Below, piece after piece: positions 1 to 10,791 of a stretch of 64,000 bases of DNA. Position numbers and translations under genes: made by a program. The DNA lies in NCBI GenBank assembly GCA_009767595.1, contig VSDK01018320.1, forward strand, positions 133,560-197,559. The letters are read 5' to 3'. Numbering within the stretch: position 1 is the first letter of the stretch; each line of letters begins with the position of its first letter. The notes beneath the pieces are model-generated. The model had not been told where the DNA came from. It did not search any database and worked only from the letters and a program-made list of their open reading frames with translations. The DNA comes from Symbiodinium kawagutii (lineage: Eukaryota > Sar > Dinophyceae > Suessiales > Symbiodiniaceae).

Positions 1-305
1 GGTGAAACCACCATAAACCCCTGGTGAAACCACCATAAACCCCTGGTGAAACCACCATAAACCCCTGGTGAAACCACCATAAACCCCTGGTGAAACCACC
101 ATAAACCCCTGGTGAAACCACCGTAAACCCCTGGGTGAAACCACCATAAACCCCTGGTGAAACCACCATAAACCCCTGGTGAAACCACCAAAAGCCCCTG
201 GTTAAACCATCAAAAAAACCCTGGTCAACCCATCAAACACCCTTGGTGAAACCATCATAAACCCCTACCTTGGTGAAACCATCAAAAACCCCTGGTTTCA
301 CCCTG
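1..305. repeat. 22-bp satellite array, cut by window edge
   Basis: About nine near-perfect copies of a 22-bp unit, roughly GGTGAAACCACCATAAACCC plus CT, followed by decaying copies to about position 305. The unit contains GGTGAAACCACC, which resembles the inner part of the family A terminal repeat. The array may therefore have grown from the end of such an element. On the minus strand it lies immediately downstream of the last visible lectin exon, so it is probably intronic. Confidence 0.9.
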
Positions 306-372
306 AAAAAACCCACCAAAAAAACAAAAAACCACCGTTTCCCACGGGTTTTTCGAGCGCCTCGTCGACCAC

Positions 373-431
373 CTCTAGGCGCCAGCGCTGATTCAATCCA
401 CCGTTGGCCGCGTACGCGCACACGGACGCAC
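373..431 (-). CDS. Ricin-B-type lectin domain exon (QxW motif)
   Basis: This 59-nt exon is bounded by CCCAG before it and GAG|GTGGTC after it. It reads ASVCAYAANGGLNQRWRLE in the one frame that continues from the previous exon: 2 leading bases complete a codon, and it ends in phase 0. NGGLNQRW is the Q-x-W signature that closes each subdomain of ricin-B beta-trefoil lectins. Preceded by a hydrophobic strand (SVCAYAA), it is the usual sugar-binding fold. The family binds carbohydrate and has no catalytic activity; nothing here indicates a toxin chain. The next exon would lie left of the window or beyond the satellite. Phase and motif agreement with the exon at 1157-1231 is the main support. 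Confidence 0.62.
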
Positions 432-1156
432 CTGGGACGAGGCCCGTGGCCGGTGGTCGTGGTATGTCGTGGTGCCAGAGGGAGATGGAACCAACAAACG
501 TTGGAAGATTTTTTATGGCTTTATGGTGGTGAAATCAGTGGTTAATGCTAGGGGATAATGACTGAACCAGTGGTTTTTACTGGCTAATAATGCTTCAGAA
601 TGGTTATTTGCGTGGCTAAATCAGTGGTTTTTAATGGTTGAACCAGTGGTTGGTGGTTTCTGGTGATTTCTTCATGGGAAAACCTGTGAACCACTGCTGA
701 TGTTCAGGAGTCTGAGGAAATCCCAAGCCATTGATGAAATCACAATTTCTGGGAATTGATTGATTAACAAAAAGAGAAAACACAATTCAAAGAAGTCAAT
801 GACTGATTGCAATTCGTGTGCCCGAAAACGCGAGAACCTTCTGCAATCCAATGGATTTCATAATCCTTGAGCGGCTTGATTACTGCAAAACCCATCGATC
901 CACCAGCCACCGATCACGACTACTCCGCATGGTACCTGAGGGGACAAGGCCCAAAGGAAACAAATCGATGAGGTCGGCTCGTCAGCTCTCGTGATTAGCT
1001 TGTTCATGATTGATCCCGCAAGGAATTATCCCTCCTAACGAGTGCAATTGCCAGCTATTGCAAATGATGGTAGATATAACTACAATATAACTAGTTGGGT
1101 CATAAACCAACTTCGAAGCAACTTCTCAAGAGATTTCACCATCCCTGCCGTGGCGC

Positions 1157-1231
1157 CATTCGCGTCGTGGCCACCAATGACATCAATGCAGAACTTCAAT
1201 TTTTCGCCCGAGGGCCTCATCGTCGGGGCAG
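1157..1231 (-). CDS. Ricin-B-type lectin domain exon (CIDV strand)
   Basis: This 75-nt exon reads about APTMRPSGEKLKF followed by CIDVIGGHDANG. The CIDV-x-GG-x-x-x-NG pattern matches the C-L-D-V...NG-T strand that precedes the QxW in ricin-B domains. The 3' splice site is CTTCACCTCCAG, which is the terminal repeat of the family A element that follows on the plus strand. The 5' splice site is AATG|GC, a GC donor. Phase 1 at its end fits the two leading bases of the exon at 373-431, giving an uninterrupted domain CIDVIGGHDANG-ASVCAYAANGG. It is probably part of a secreted or surface glycan-binding protein, but no signal peptide exon was found. Confidence 0.6.
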
Positions 1232-1392
1232 CTGGAGGTGAAGCGTTGATGTGAAAAAAATTAGTCAACCAACCATTTGTTGATTAATAATCTTAGTTGT
1301 TTATTAGGTTGATAGTGTATCAACCATTGTTGATTAGTAAACCAAAGATTAGTCAACAGGGAAAATAAAAAAGGTTTGAAACCACCCACCAG
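1232..1392. mobile_element. Family A inverted-repeat element serving as 3' splice site
   Basis: The left end CTGGAGGTGAAGCG is degraded, then GAAAAAAATTAGTCAACCAACCATTTGTT matches the family core and the right end is TTTGAAACCACCCACCAG. Read on the minus strand the element ends in CACCTCCAG exactly at the start of the lectin exon, so its end supplies the AG acceptor. Confidence 0.75.
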
Positions 1393-1789
1393 ATTAACTT
1401 AGGTTATCAGTATAGCCCTACCCTTCCAGTGACCTTTGTAATAGCCAACTATCCGTGGCGTCAAGCCTCAAGTCAAAAAGACAGCAATACCTGAACATAC
1501 CTGAACAAATTGAAAGACCGTATACCTTCACCAACACATCCTGCAGGTAAGTGCGGCTATAACTATAGTTGAATGGCTTGTTAACCAATATTGTATGTTA
1601 CTGGGCAGATGTCATTTCTTTCTCCATCCAGCAACTGCTTGATATTCTATCTAGATTCTATAATGTGCGATGATGTAACGTGACATACTGCAGTATATAC
1701 AATGAAGTGAGATTATCAATACCATTAACGCAACATGACAATTCTCATGACAAGCAAAAGCCTGATTTCACAGCACCTCCAACCAGCCG

Positions 1790-1960
1790 CTTCTAGCCGC
1801 TGTGCCGGCACGGTGGCAGGGGTACCGACCTGGCTACCCAGGTCAAACTGCTGCCCAGCAACGTGCTGGCATCCAGCTTGCTGGTCAGGCGCGAGTCATC
1901 ATCGACCTCAGAGGTGGGGCAAACAGGGCGGCTCGTTTGGACGGAAGCATCTTGACATAG
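1790..1960. other. GC-rich exon-like island, strand unresolved
   Basis: A local GC-rich island open in several frames. The minus frame contains SEVDDDSRLTSKLDASTLLG, and a plus frame contains TDLATQVKLLPSNVLASSLL. It lies between two lectin exons on the minus strand. No AG/GT pair gives the phase needed to join them, so it is either a skipped exon or a captured gene fragment. I do not recognise a product. Confidence 0.3.
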
Positions 1961-2219
1961 CGTGGCACCAGGAAATGGTCTTGAATGCCATGTTTCTTTA
2001 TCATTTTTCATCACGTGTTTCAATCATTTTGTATCATTTGTGATCATTCAAAAAACTATTTACAATAGACAACGAGACAAGAACAAGAAAAACAACCACG
2101 AAAACGACAACGGCAGTCGTGGCACGTTCACTGAAGTCAACCAACAACTAGCAATTGGTGATTAACACCTGTGGACAGTGAACCAGCATCACCAACGATC
2201 AACAATGATTGGTTATACA

Positions 2220-2326
2220 TTTGGGTGTTTCTCAAAATAGAGGACCCCCAAATCATCCTTTAGATTGGCCTTTGTAGTAATAAGCCACCATTTTGGGGGG
2301 TCACCTATTCTAACAAACCACCATAC
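2220..2326. mobile_element. Family B inverted-repeat element
   Basis: Runs from GGGTGTTTCTCAAAATAGAGG with CCCCCAAATCATCC to GGGGGGTCACCTATT and AACAAACCACCATA. The arms form a hairpin, there is no coding content, and it is one of about 20 copies. Confidence 0.8.
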
Positions 2327-2430
2327 AGTAGTCGTTGTACCATGATTTTTGAAGTTTTATCCCCCTATTATGACAAAGTCTTTAATTTTTATGAAAATTA
2401 TGGTCCCCTATTTACCCCCTATATTCACCA

Positions 2431-2545
2431 TATGGCTGTCGGTCAAAACCCCGTACCCCTGGTTCCCCATCATTAACCATCGTTTTCCCCATTGTTGCTG
2501 GTTATTATCCCCATTATTTGTTGGTTAATATTGACCCATAGCCAT
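2431..2545. mobile_element. Family E inverted-repeat element
   Basis: Begins TATGGCTGTCGGTCAAAACC, CCGTACCCCTGGTTCCCC, and ends TTGACCCATAGCCATA. About 115 bp, with ends complementary over roughly 15 bases. Confidence 0.8.
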
Positions 2546-2593
2546 ACTGTAGTATGATCTTCCATTCTTAAATTCTATCATTACTATCACCAC

Positions 2594-2718
2594 CAGTGGC
2601 CAGCATCTCCCTGGAGGCGGCCGGCAGCCATGGCACCGTCCATTTCTGGCTGTCGCGGCCATCGAACTCGGCCATCCTGTAGCGACAAAAGTCCTCCATT
2701 TGATAAGAAATAGCAGCC
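2594..2718 (-). CDS. Exon of the lectin-domain gene (QKW segment)
   Basis: This 125-nt exon reads AAISYQMEDFCRYRMAEFDG then RDSQKWTVPWLPAASREMLA. Third-position GC is very high. The 5' splice site is ACTG|GTGGTG. Two acceptors are possible: CGCTACAG at 2677, or CCACCAGCCAG at 2719, which is the terminal repeat of a family A element. The longer choice keeps the frame open. End phase 1 fits the exon at 1157-1231. QKW may be an earlier QxW-like repeat of the same beta-trefoil, but that is weak. An alternative plus-strand frame (SISLEAAGSHGTVHFW) is also open and GC3-rich; the minus reading is preferred for splice sites and phase. Confidence 0.55.
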
Positions 2719-2911
2719 CTGGCTGGTGGTTTCAGCCCCTATTAATGATGGTTAGTGGTGGCTAATTAGTGGTTGATATAATGATTCTAACGGCCTATAA
2801 CGATCATTACTGGCTGGTGGTGCTCACCACCCCTATGAAAAATTATCAGTCAACCAACCAGTTGTTAGTAATCACTAGGGGAAACAAAAAATGTTTAAAA
2901 CCACCAGCCAG
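2719..2911. mobile_element. Family A element pair, nested
   Basis: A left end CTGGCTGGTGGTTTCAGCCCC at 2719 is followed at 2810 by a complete second copy, CTGGCTGGTGG...CCACCAGCCAG, ending at 2911. On the minus strand the 2719 end gives the AG that precedes the lectin-gene exon. The 2911 side begins CTGGCTGGTGG, which could supply a GC donor. A short frame upstream, IDNVYYGRF at about 2912-2945, would join in phase but lies in repeat-like sequence and is not called. Confidence 0.7.
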
Positions 2912-3508
2912 AACCGGCCGTAGTAAACATTGTCAATAGTGGTAGGACAATGGTGGTGGTGAACCCACTATATAGGTACATGAGTCCATTGAGCCATAAT
3001 GACTATACTTAATAGTAGTAGTGAACTACAAACCATGATTAACCAGTAAAGTGGTTGCCACACTGATTAATGCTAACCCCGGATTGATAAACGCGTGGTT
3101 GATTGATGGGGAGTATCCCCCAAAGCCAACTACTAGTTTCCAATCAAAATGATATTCCCCAAATGAATCGACCTATGGTTTATCAATCCGGGGTATTAAT
3201 AGTGGGAGTTCATAATGAACCATGATTAACCGCCTTAGTGGTTGATAACCAACAATGAGTAACTTGCCGGTCCATAATGCAACCTTCATATCAATTGTTG
3301 CCTATTGACCACTAATCATTGTCAATGAGTCGCCAATAAGTAGTTGACCAATAGGTAACAACATGGTTGATCATAAGTCCATGAAGAGTGGTTCTCAAGG
3401 AAGGTATTTAGTGGGCGATAAAGCAATAGTGAACAGTGAACCGCCCATCGTTTTGGTTGGTTTGCTTCAACTCATTTGCAGTCAATCAACATGCGTAGAT
3501 GGATGTAA

Positions 3509-3620
3509 ATGGTGGTTTCTCAAAATAGGGGAACCCCCAAATCATCCTTCATATTGGTCATTTGCAGTAATAAAGCAACCATGACCTGGGGCTTCCCTAT
3601 GGCTTGAGAAACCACCATAT
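3509..3620. mobile_element. Family B inverted-repeat element
   Basis: ATGGTGGTTTCTCAAAATAG, CCCCCAAATCATCC core, then CCCTATGGCTTGAGAAACCA near the right end. A well-preserved copy of about 110 bp. Confidence 0.85.
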
Positions 3621-4350
3621 GTGGTTGCTAGCAATCTCGAACAAGTAACAAAGAACAGGAACGAGAACCAACAACTGCTTGGATTTGTTGGCTTACAAGC
3701 GTCCATGCCACCGCGTCATCAACAGCCATTCCTTTACGAAGGCGGTGCTTGTCACCTAAATGGATTCATATTCCCAGAGATGAAAAGGCAGCAAGAAACC
3801 AAGGAAACCGCCAACCCAGCAATCATGTCGCAAGACTATTAGTAGCTATACTACGTTGCAGATCTGTTAGTATAATCAAACTATTGGTACAACAGTACAA
3901 CTAACAACCATATCCACTACAACCAATTAGAATAAAGATCCAGACGCACTGCGTTTTGTATTAACGGTCTGAATTATTATCACTATGAAGCACTTGCTTT
4001 TTTCATTATTAAGAATTGTTCACCAGTACAAACCGTCATTAATCATTATCAAACCATGCTTCATAAGCTAATAAACATAATCACTTGCCACACTCTTGCC
4101 AGTCTTAATCTACTCATATCAACCATTAACCATTGATTAACCATTATATAATATTGATTTAACATCTACGAACTATTATCAGCTAGTGAAAACCATCATG
4201 ATCCTGGTGAAGCATTACTCAATCATCATAAGGGCACTAACCATCATCAATCATTCTATTAAACCATTGCAGTACTAATGAAGCAATATAGTATTCCCTG
4301 TAGTCAACGATTATCGACCATCACAGACCCTTTTTCACTATCATTAGTTG

Positions 4351-4425
4351 CCATCATCAACCATCAACCATCATCAACCATCCTCAACCATCAACCATCA
4401 TCAACCATCATCAACCATCATTTAC
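4351..4425. repeat. ATCAACCATC simple repeat
   Basis: Repeated ATCAACC/ATCATCAACC units. These produce short spurious reading frames rich in NHQPSST. Confidence 0.8.
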
Positions 4426-4494
4426 CATCGCTTTCCCATGGTTCAACCATCATTCACCACTACTAATCATATCTTTTCCCACGCTACGACACCG

Positions 4495-4634
4495 AAACGG
4501 CCACGGTCGACCGGTCAACCCGGATCGGTCGGCCTGAGACTGGCAGCGACGCCGCTGCCACGCACCTCCAAGACCCGGCCCAGCCGGCGCCCTCCAAGGG
4601 ACCGGGCCCCGGTTCACCAGCGGCCGCCGTTGGG
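4495..4634. other. GC-rich exon-like island, product unknown
   Basis: Very GC-rich 140 bp directly abutting a family C hairpin. One plus frame is rich in D, E, T and P (TATVDRSTRIGRPETGSDAA). A minus frame is rich in A and G. Neither has an identifiable domain. By strand consistency it should be minus, but no splice-site pair stands out. Confidence 0.3.
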
Positions 4635-4681
4635 TTAGTTCACTAGTGTACCAAGCAAATGGCAGATAGAACTAACCCAAC
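4627..4681. mobile_element. Family C hairpin element
   Basis: CGTTGGGTTAGTTC and GAACTAACCCAACG form a perfect inverted repeat around a loop of about 25 bp. It directly follows the GC-rich island. Confidence 0.75.
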
Positions 4682-4825
4682 GGCTAAAAGCAATGCTTGT
4701 TAAGTGGCACATAAAAGCAAGTTAGAACTTAAGGCTGATTTGTTAACTAGGCTACCAAAGGGAGTTCTAACTGGGCTGATACCCCCCCAAGCCAACACAT
4801 AAAGCATGCTTGGTTAGTTCACTAA

Positions 4826-4886
4826 CCCCCAAACGATAGAACTAGCTTGTTAAGTGGCACATAAAGCAAGTTCGATCGTTTGGGGG
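4826..4886. mobile_element. Family C hairpin element
   Basis: CCCCCAAACGAT and ATCGTTTGGGGG arms enclose GTTAAGTGGCACATAAAGCA, which also occurs near 4700. Two related copies therefore lie within 200 bp. Confidence 0.7.
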
Positions 4887-5454
4887 CCCCACCTTGAGCC
4901 AAAATAGGGTAACCAATGACACACCAATACCAACTTATTGGTTCAATCATATAACCACCATACCACCATATAGTTTGAATAACGACTATTGAAACATCCA
5001 ACCAACGGATAACAGTGGTATAACTAGTGCTGCAACAAGACTATTGGTAGAAACGGTATAACTCTTGCTACAGGTATGACAGGGTCTATGGTGCATACAT
5101 GATGAAAGGCTCGCAAGCATGCATACATAACATGATTTAGTACGAAACACTTCATTGCTTGACCTTAAATGGTGCAAAATGTGGAAAAAAACACAAACAA
5201 ACAAATACAAGCATCTGTAAAACCAAATTACTGCCTGTATAACAATCGGGTACACAATGGTTGGAAATGCCAATGATTAAACATGATTAAAGACTGTAAA
5301 TGATGGCCTGTTGTGGTTCTAAACAGGGGATATCAACCAATGATCATGGTTAACCCAGGGCACAACACAATGAGCCCAACAAAATTGGACCATATCGTCC
5401 TTGAGGCACTAGGAATAGGGTCTCCCAAGGAAAACAATGTTGTTAGGTGGGTCG

Positions 5455-5580
5455 TTTCTCTGACGCCATGCTACTCATGCTTCGGATGGTCGTGGCCAGC
5501 CTCGTGGGCTGGGGATTTCCCATGCTTAGCCCTCTCCATCCGTACCCTGGCGTTACTGCCGCAACTTCAGCATGATGGGC
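5455..5580. other. Exon-like island, possible transporter segment
   Basis: The plus frame reads FSDAMLLMLRMVVASLVGWG followed by FPMLSPLHPYPG. This is a hydrophobic helix with the R...FP...P spacing seen in amino-acid/auxin-permease family transporters. The minus frame reads AAVTPGYGWRGLSMGNPQPT and is equally open. The other exon chains here are minus, and I cannot settle this one. Confidence 0.3.
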
Positions 5581-6180
5581 AGCAGGCGATTGTGTGACTA
5601 GGAACTTGCGACCAGTTCGGTGGGTAGATTAGCAACCTCTAACTGTGCGGAACCACTTCGGCAACTTTACACCTACAATCCATGATAGAATTGGTGCTGA
5701 TTAAAATCATGCCATTTTGATGGCTTCACGATACTTCACATTATACGTTGATTTAAGCACTAGATATAGCATCTTTACATCTGTAGGGAAAGCACCTGCT
5801 TTGCTGAGGTACTGGTATCATCAGTTAAAAGCCAATGACATCATCTCCGGGACACAGAAAGGACGGACAGAAGCTGACATGACAAAGCATCAGGAATACT
5901 TTTGCGATCATCATGAACCATAATAATGCTTGAACATGTTCGGGATCTACCATTGTACAATCAAATAGCATAGTGGAAGCAATCATAATTATTACGGTGG
6001 TTTGGAGCAGTATGAGAGTTCCTGGAGTATCATAATGGTAGCTATTTGATTGTATAATGATGATTGCTACCACTATGGAGTATCATAATGGTACCGACAT
6101 CATAATGGTAGCTAGTATTTCTACCATTCTACCCTAATAGCTCGACGATCCTCAAGCTATGCCAAACCCCCCAAGTGGTT

Positions 6181-6480
6181 TCCAAGGATCCCCAAGCCAT
6201 CACCGTGGACGCAACGGCGCCTGAGTTCCCAAGGATCGATTGCACAGGTAGAAATAGGGCGCGTCATCCGCACACGGCGAACGCAGCCAAAGCCTAACGG
6301 GGCGTTGGGCCAGCTGAGAGGCTCCGATGGCAAGCCATCGGAAGGTGGGGTGCCTATTATTTGGATATGGAATGCGATGACCATACCCATCTTCCAAGCC
6401 CGGAAAACCGGTGCCCGAGCTTGCGCACCGGTGGCGCCATTGAAGCGATTGAGATATACCGATAAAGTCACCTGGATCCA
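6181..6480. other. GC-rich island with overlapping open frames
   Basis: About 300 bp of 58-60% GC, open in one plus and two minus frames for 80-100 codons. The minus frames include GFPGLEDGYGHRIPYPNNRH and FRAWKMGMVIAFHIQI. No recognised family. It could contain one or two exons of the gene upstream of the lectin exons. Confidence 0.3.
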
Positions 6481-6699
6481 CCATAGAAATAGCTGATTTC
6501 TATGGTATATCCATTAACAACTACCCCAAAAAATTGGAAAATAGCTGATTATATGATAAATAGCTGGGTTTACCAAGAAAACATGGTGAATTTTCCATTG
6601 CTAGGTTACTGTACCAAAGTGTATATCCATTAACAACTACCCAACAGCTATGTCCACCCAACAGCACAGCTCGGTGGACATCCTGACAGCTACAGAAGC

Positions 6700-6760
6700 C
6701 AAGCTTCTGATTGTCGGCCGGCATCGTGTTCGTTGCCGGCCAAGGGCAGTCCATCGCATC
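6700..6760 (-). CDS. Candidate exon, product unknown
   Basis: Bounded by GGCCCCAG and TTG|GC. It reads CDGLPLAGNEHDAGRQSEA with high third-position GC. It ends in phase 2, which would fit the 1-base lead of the lectin-gene exon at 2594-2718, so it may be the preceding exon. A plus frame (SAGIVFVAGQGQSIASWG) is also attractive. The chance of a phase match alone is one in three. Confidence 0.3.
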
Positions 6761-6860
6761 CTGGGGCCGCTTGGCGGATGTGGTTGGTCATGGAGAAGGA
6801 AAATTCCGAATGAACAAGGGACATAAATATAGCCAGTATGGTTTATAGTAGGTAACAAAA

Positions 6861-9604
6861 ACGGTTCATAACAACCGACAATAGTGGTCCCTAATATGGT
6901 TTATAGTTGGCCAATATGGTTTATAGTGGCTAACGATGGTTACTGTAATAATAGGAGAATAATAACCAGGAACAACAATGACTGGTCAATAAATCGTAAA
7001 AATACGGGGGATAATAAACAACAATAGCGGTAAAACAACTGCTACATGGTAGTTTCTCAAGCGGGAACCTCAAAAAAAGGCTAGTTTAGTAAACGGTGAA
7101 TATGAAGGATGAATTGTTTTTTTGTGAAAACCCCATGTAGGAATATCCAGGTAGAATAGACAAAAATCAACAAGAACTCCATCTATATATTTCGAGTTCA
7201 ACTTTGGTTTTGTCATGACATCCCCAACAAGGCAGCCAGTAGAACGCCCAAGGTGCACCTCCCAAATCGTTGTTTCACCCCACTCACCAGGTATGCTCTC
7301 CTCGGCTGTGCAGTCATCTGTATACCTTTCAGTTGTATGTATGCATGCATATCTATGAATTTCGCATATCATATTATATTATACCTATACCGCCTATACC
7401 TCCTGGTATGCAAATAGGTGTGCATCCAAATAATTGTCATACTTCTGGCATTAGACATATAAACCTGGCTCACCGATATCAAAGATGTCCATCCTTCTCC
7501 ACAACTTCGCGCCGGTTCACCAAGGTCCTTGAGTAGCCAGGGACCCAAACAGCCACAGATTGAATGATCAACTTTTGATAAGCTAGCAGGCTAGCACCTG
7601 GTTAGAGCACTCATTGGCACTGGTAGCTCGTGGCCTCGCTCCCCCTTTTTAAAAGACCTTTAAAAGGGCTTGTCCTGGATATACCTGGCTCCGAATCGCT
7701 GCCAACCACCAGCCAGCAAAGAAACCATCAAGCAAAAGGCTTCGGATTTTTAGGTTGAAGTGGCGGATTTTGAGGGTCCGAGTGGTTCGGGCACTCACCA
7801 TTCATCGACGTAGTGGTTTGCCCAGGGCTAGTGTTGATGATTGAAGCTTGCGGCATGACCCATTATCAACCATATGGTGTGGATAATGACAAGCATGGTT
7901 GTCGTGATGGTTACAACATCTGGTAACTACAGGATCTACAGGATTGTTGATATTTTGGGCATTCTAGAAGGGCCATCGTTAAACATGTCACTTGCACATT
8001 AGAGGATGCTCAGTACGGTGAAAAACCGCACTCGCTCAGTTGCAACTGCAGTTGTTTATGTCATGCTGCATCCATCATCATCACATAGCAATTGGTAGCA
8101 TTGTTAATACCACTTTGCTACTGGTAGTCATGTTTTATCCAATGCATGTACCAAAACTGGCTACCTCAGCATGATCAAGAAACAGCAGCTTGGACTCTCT
8201 TTCATGCCAAGAAACAGCTTCATCACAGCCTTTCGCCACCTTGTGACATGGCTTCAGGGACGGGAGAATGATCTCATGTGTCTCCATTCAGCGAGCATTG
8301 TCCCACATCCCGCTAGGTGGTTGATATACTCTGATTTGTTTCACCCCGTACTGCAACTCGGTAACTCGACATTCGTGTCTCATAGCTCTCGTTGCGAACC
8401 GTGGGATGATCATCCACCGTGGTCTCCACAAGCTCTGATCATCTTCGTGAGAGACAGCACTATAACTAGTAGCAGTTGATTAGGGCACTCCCAGTAGCTC
8501 CTTATAGCTCCCCCTTTAAAAGGGCCACCAAGCCAGCAACTCAGCGAGATCCACCGTCTCGGCTGTTGTTTCCCGTTACCGATGGTTCATAGGAATAAGC
8601 CGCTCTTACGATGCGTATTTGACGGCTAATGATGGCAAATTGATGGTTACCTCACTGCAACCTACTAATAAGCCACTCATACAATGTATCTTCCATTTAA
8701 TAGTAAATGATGGTAAATCACAAACTATCAATCGTGAATTTGATGGTTATTTAACCTCTGGATCTATACTGTTACCATCACCTCACCATTGATTAACAGT
8801 TGATCAAACACAAAAAATCCTGGCTGAATGCTCAGTTGGTTCTGGCATCACACTTGTATGCTCCCCACACCGCACACATGGTCTGAACCATCAGTGAGTG
8901 ATGTGATCGCTGGTATCCGTGTCACAACAAATTACTGCTGCTTTGCGTCGTCAAAGAAACCATCATCACCTATTGACCGATAAGCATCAACAGTTGTTGG
9001 CCATGCCCTTGACCATGATCAGACATAATTAAGCATCATCAACAAGCCATCATAATCCACCATTTCCAGTCACCAGGGATCCGAATCATCCACCGAAGCC
9101 ACCAACTGTGGGTTGTATTGAAATGAGCTACCTGATCAACCGAGAATCCTGGGCAACTCTTCAGGTAGCTTAACACGAGGTAGTTTCTTATGGTTTATTG
9201 AACTACAAAAAACAGCTATTTAAGAAACTATCATGTATTGAAAAATAGCTGTGGGACCACATGATTCGGTCCACAAAAATCATTGGTTCATTAAAAACAA
9301 TTAATCATACTGGTATGGAAAGTTTTGGGGGTACCCCTGTCCGGAGAACCCCGCACATGTAACATGATCGCCCATTCTTTTTGATTGCTGATAGCCACCA
9401 CTTGCTAAGCAAGATTTAAAGTGATAGCGTTTGTCAACCATTATTGACCATGGTCACTACACACCATAAAGAACACAATAATGATCCACCATCCTTGCCG
9501 TTACTACAGCATCAACCATAGTATTCACATGACAATCAGTATTCACCACCAAGCATCATGATAAAATCATGATTTACCATCATTAGCCATACCGTAGGCC
9601 ATAC
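6861..9604. other. Intron-like stretch with degraded elements
   Basis: AT-rich sequence with partial family B ends (near 7051 and 9179-9237, the latter a hairpin GGTAGTTTCTTA...AAGAAACTATC). Two CCCCCTTTTTAAAAG/CCCCCTTTAAAAGGG motifs sit at about 7640 and 8510. A 102-codon ATG frame at 8171-8479 has no domain and poor third-position bias; not called as a gene. Confidence 0.5.
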
Positions 9605-9679
9605 CAGCAAAGTTTTCTCTCTCCCATCGGCCCTTTCCGAACGCCTGCCATCTTTTCCCATGGCGTCAACATCATAGAC
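9605..9679 (-). CDS. Candidate exon, product unknown
   Basis: Exactly 25 codons between CTCGACAG and TTGCTG|GTATGG. It reads VYDVDAMGKDGRRSERADGR then EKTLL, a charged soluble segment. Phase 0 at both ends joins it without a break to the candidate exon at 10744-10791. No family recognised. Confidence 0.42.
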
Positions 9680-10099
9680 CTGTCGAGGCCCCGATGAGGA
9701 ACCCCGAAGGGTTTCTGGGTTTTTCATCCCCTTTGATTGTAGGGTACCTACTGTTGCAGCATTCTGTAGTGGTACAGCATTCTATAGCGGTACAATCACG
9801 GGGGATGGTTTTCGTTGAACAGTTTGGTATCTCGGAAAGTTTGGTATCTCACTTGGTGAGTGACTAGGAAGCATGACCCATACTGGAAAAGGTTTGTTTT
9901 GCGTAAGGACAACTATGGAGCTCTCTACCATCCCGATTGGAAGAAATCATCACATCCAACATCATTCCTTTGGTGAGACCTTCGCTCCCTGCCAGATTGA
10001 TATACCTTGCCAAATATGTCCACAAACATCAGGTACGGGGAAGCCAACCACTTTTGGCCTACCACTATCAATCAATACTTTTAAATTCCCCTGCATTTC

Positions 10100-10260
10100 C
10101 CTATAAGGATCCACCTTTGCTGATTTTGCGTGGAATCATGGACCCTACAGCTGTCGCCCTCACTCCGCTCATCTGCGATACTCAGAGGTTTCCGTGGCGG
10201 TCAAAAGGGGCGGCTTTGCGCATGTGCTGCATGTTTTGCCGTCTAATCCTGTTGATTTTA
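10100..10260. other. Exon-like island, strand unresolved
   Basis: The minus frame gives LDGKTCSTCAKPPLLTATET between CAACAG and CTCTGA|GTATCG. A plus frame gives DFAWNHGPYSCRPHSAHLRY. Both are plausible protein. Confidence 0.3.
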
Positions 10261-10568
10261 GACTAATCACTAATGATAAAGGTCATAGTCATAGATGGCT
10301 AATATGTGCCAATATAATATTTCGAATCCAGTCGTACTCACCACACCAGGAACCAGCGGCAGGTAGATAATATCATACTTCACCAAACAATGCCGCGCAA
10401 TGCCACTAGAATACTTAGTTACTCTTGACTTCATAGATCTTAACGATTAACTTGCGAGTCAACTATACCATAAGAGTCTATCAACTACAATAAGAGTCAA
10501 TAGAATGACTAAAGTCAAATAATAGATCTTGTTAATGATCAGCCATAAGAGTCTATAAAATGTTACTT

Positions 10569-10670
10569 TGTTGGTGGCTTTAGCCCCGAAGAAAAATATT
10601 AGTCAACCAACCATTTCTTAATAAAAACTAATACTAGGGAAAACAAAAAATGATAAAAACCACCAACCAG
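10569..10670. mobile_element. Family A inverted-repeat element
   Basis: GTTGGTGGCTTTAGCCCC, ATTAGTCAACCAACCATTTC, CACCAACCAG. Typical length of 102 bp. Confidence 0.85.
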
Positions 10671-10743
10671 GTTACCATTCACCTCTAAGACATGCACGAA
10701 AGGGTGGTCAGCCGCAGCTAGACCGGGTCCCGGGCTCCCCTAC

Positions 10744-10791
10744 ACTGCCCTGCCAGCCGTTGAAGAGACATCTTTTCGCCAGATCCTCTTC
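10744..10791 (-). CDS. Candidate 16-codon exon, product unknown
   Basis: Bounded by GGCACAG and CAGT|GTAGGG, it reads EEDLAKRCLFNGWQGS in phase 0. It lies inside a 200-bp GC-rich island (10700-10900) that is open in several minus frames, so the true exon may be longer. It joins the exons at 11257-11413 and 9605-9679 in phase. Confidence 0.38.

Larger units (their letters stand above)
2912..4490. other. Non-coding stretch with scattered element fragments
   Basis: AT-rich sequence dominated by variants of AACCATTATTAACCA and TGGTTGATAATGG, the decayed core of families A, B and E. No exon with usable splice sites was seen. A family B copy sits at 3509-3620. Confidence 0.6.

Noticed and set aside
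1..305. CRISPR-like array
   Set aside because: Units are contiguous 22-bp copies without unique spacers and lie in a eukaryotic intron context.
5455..5580. Amino-acid transporter exon on the plus strand
   Set aside because: The helix-like frame is suggestive, but a single segment on the opposite strand to all chains is not enough; reported only as an island.
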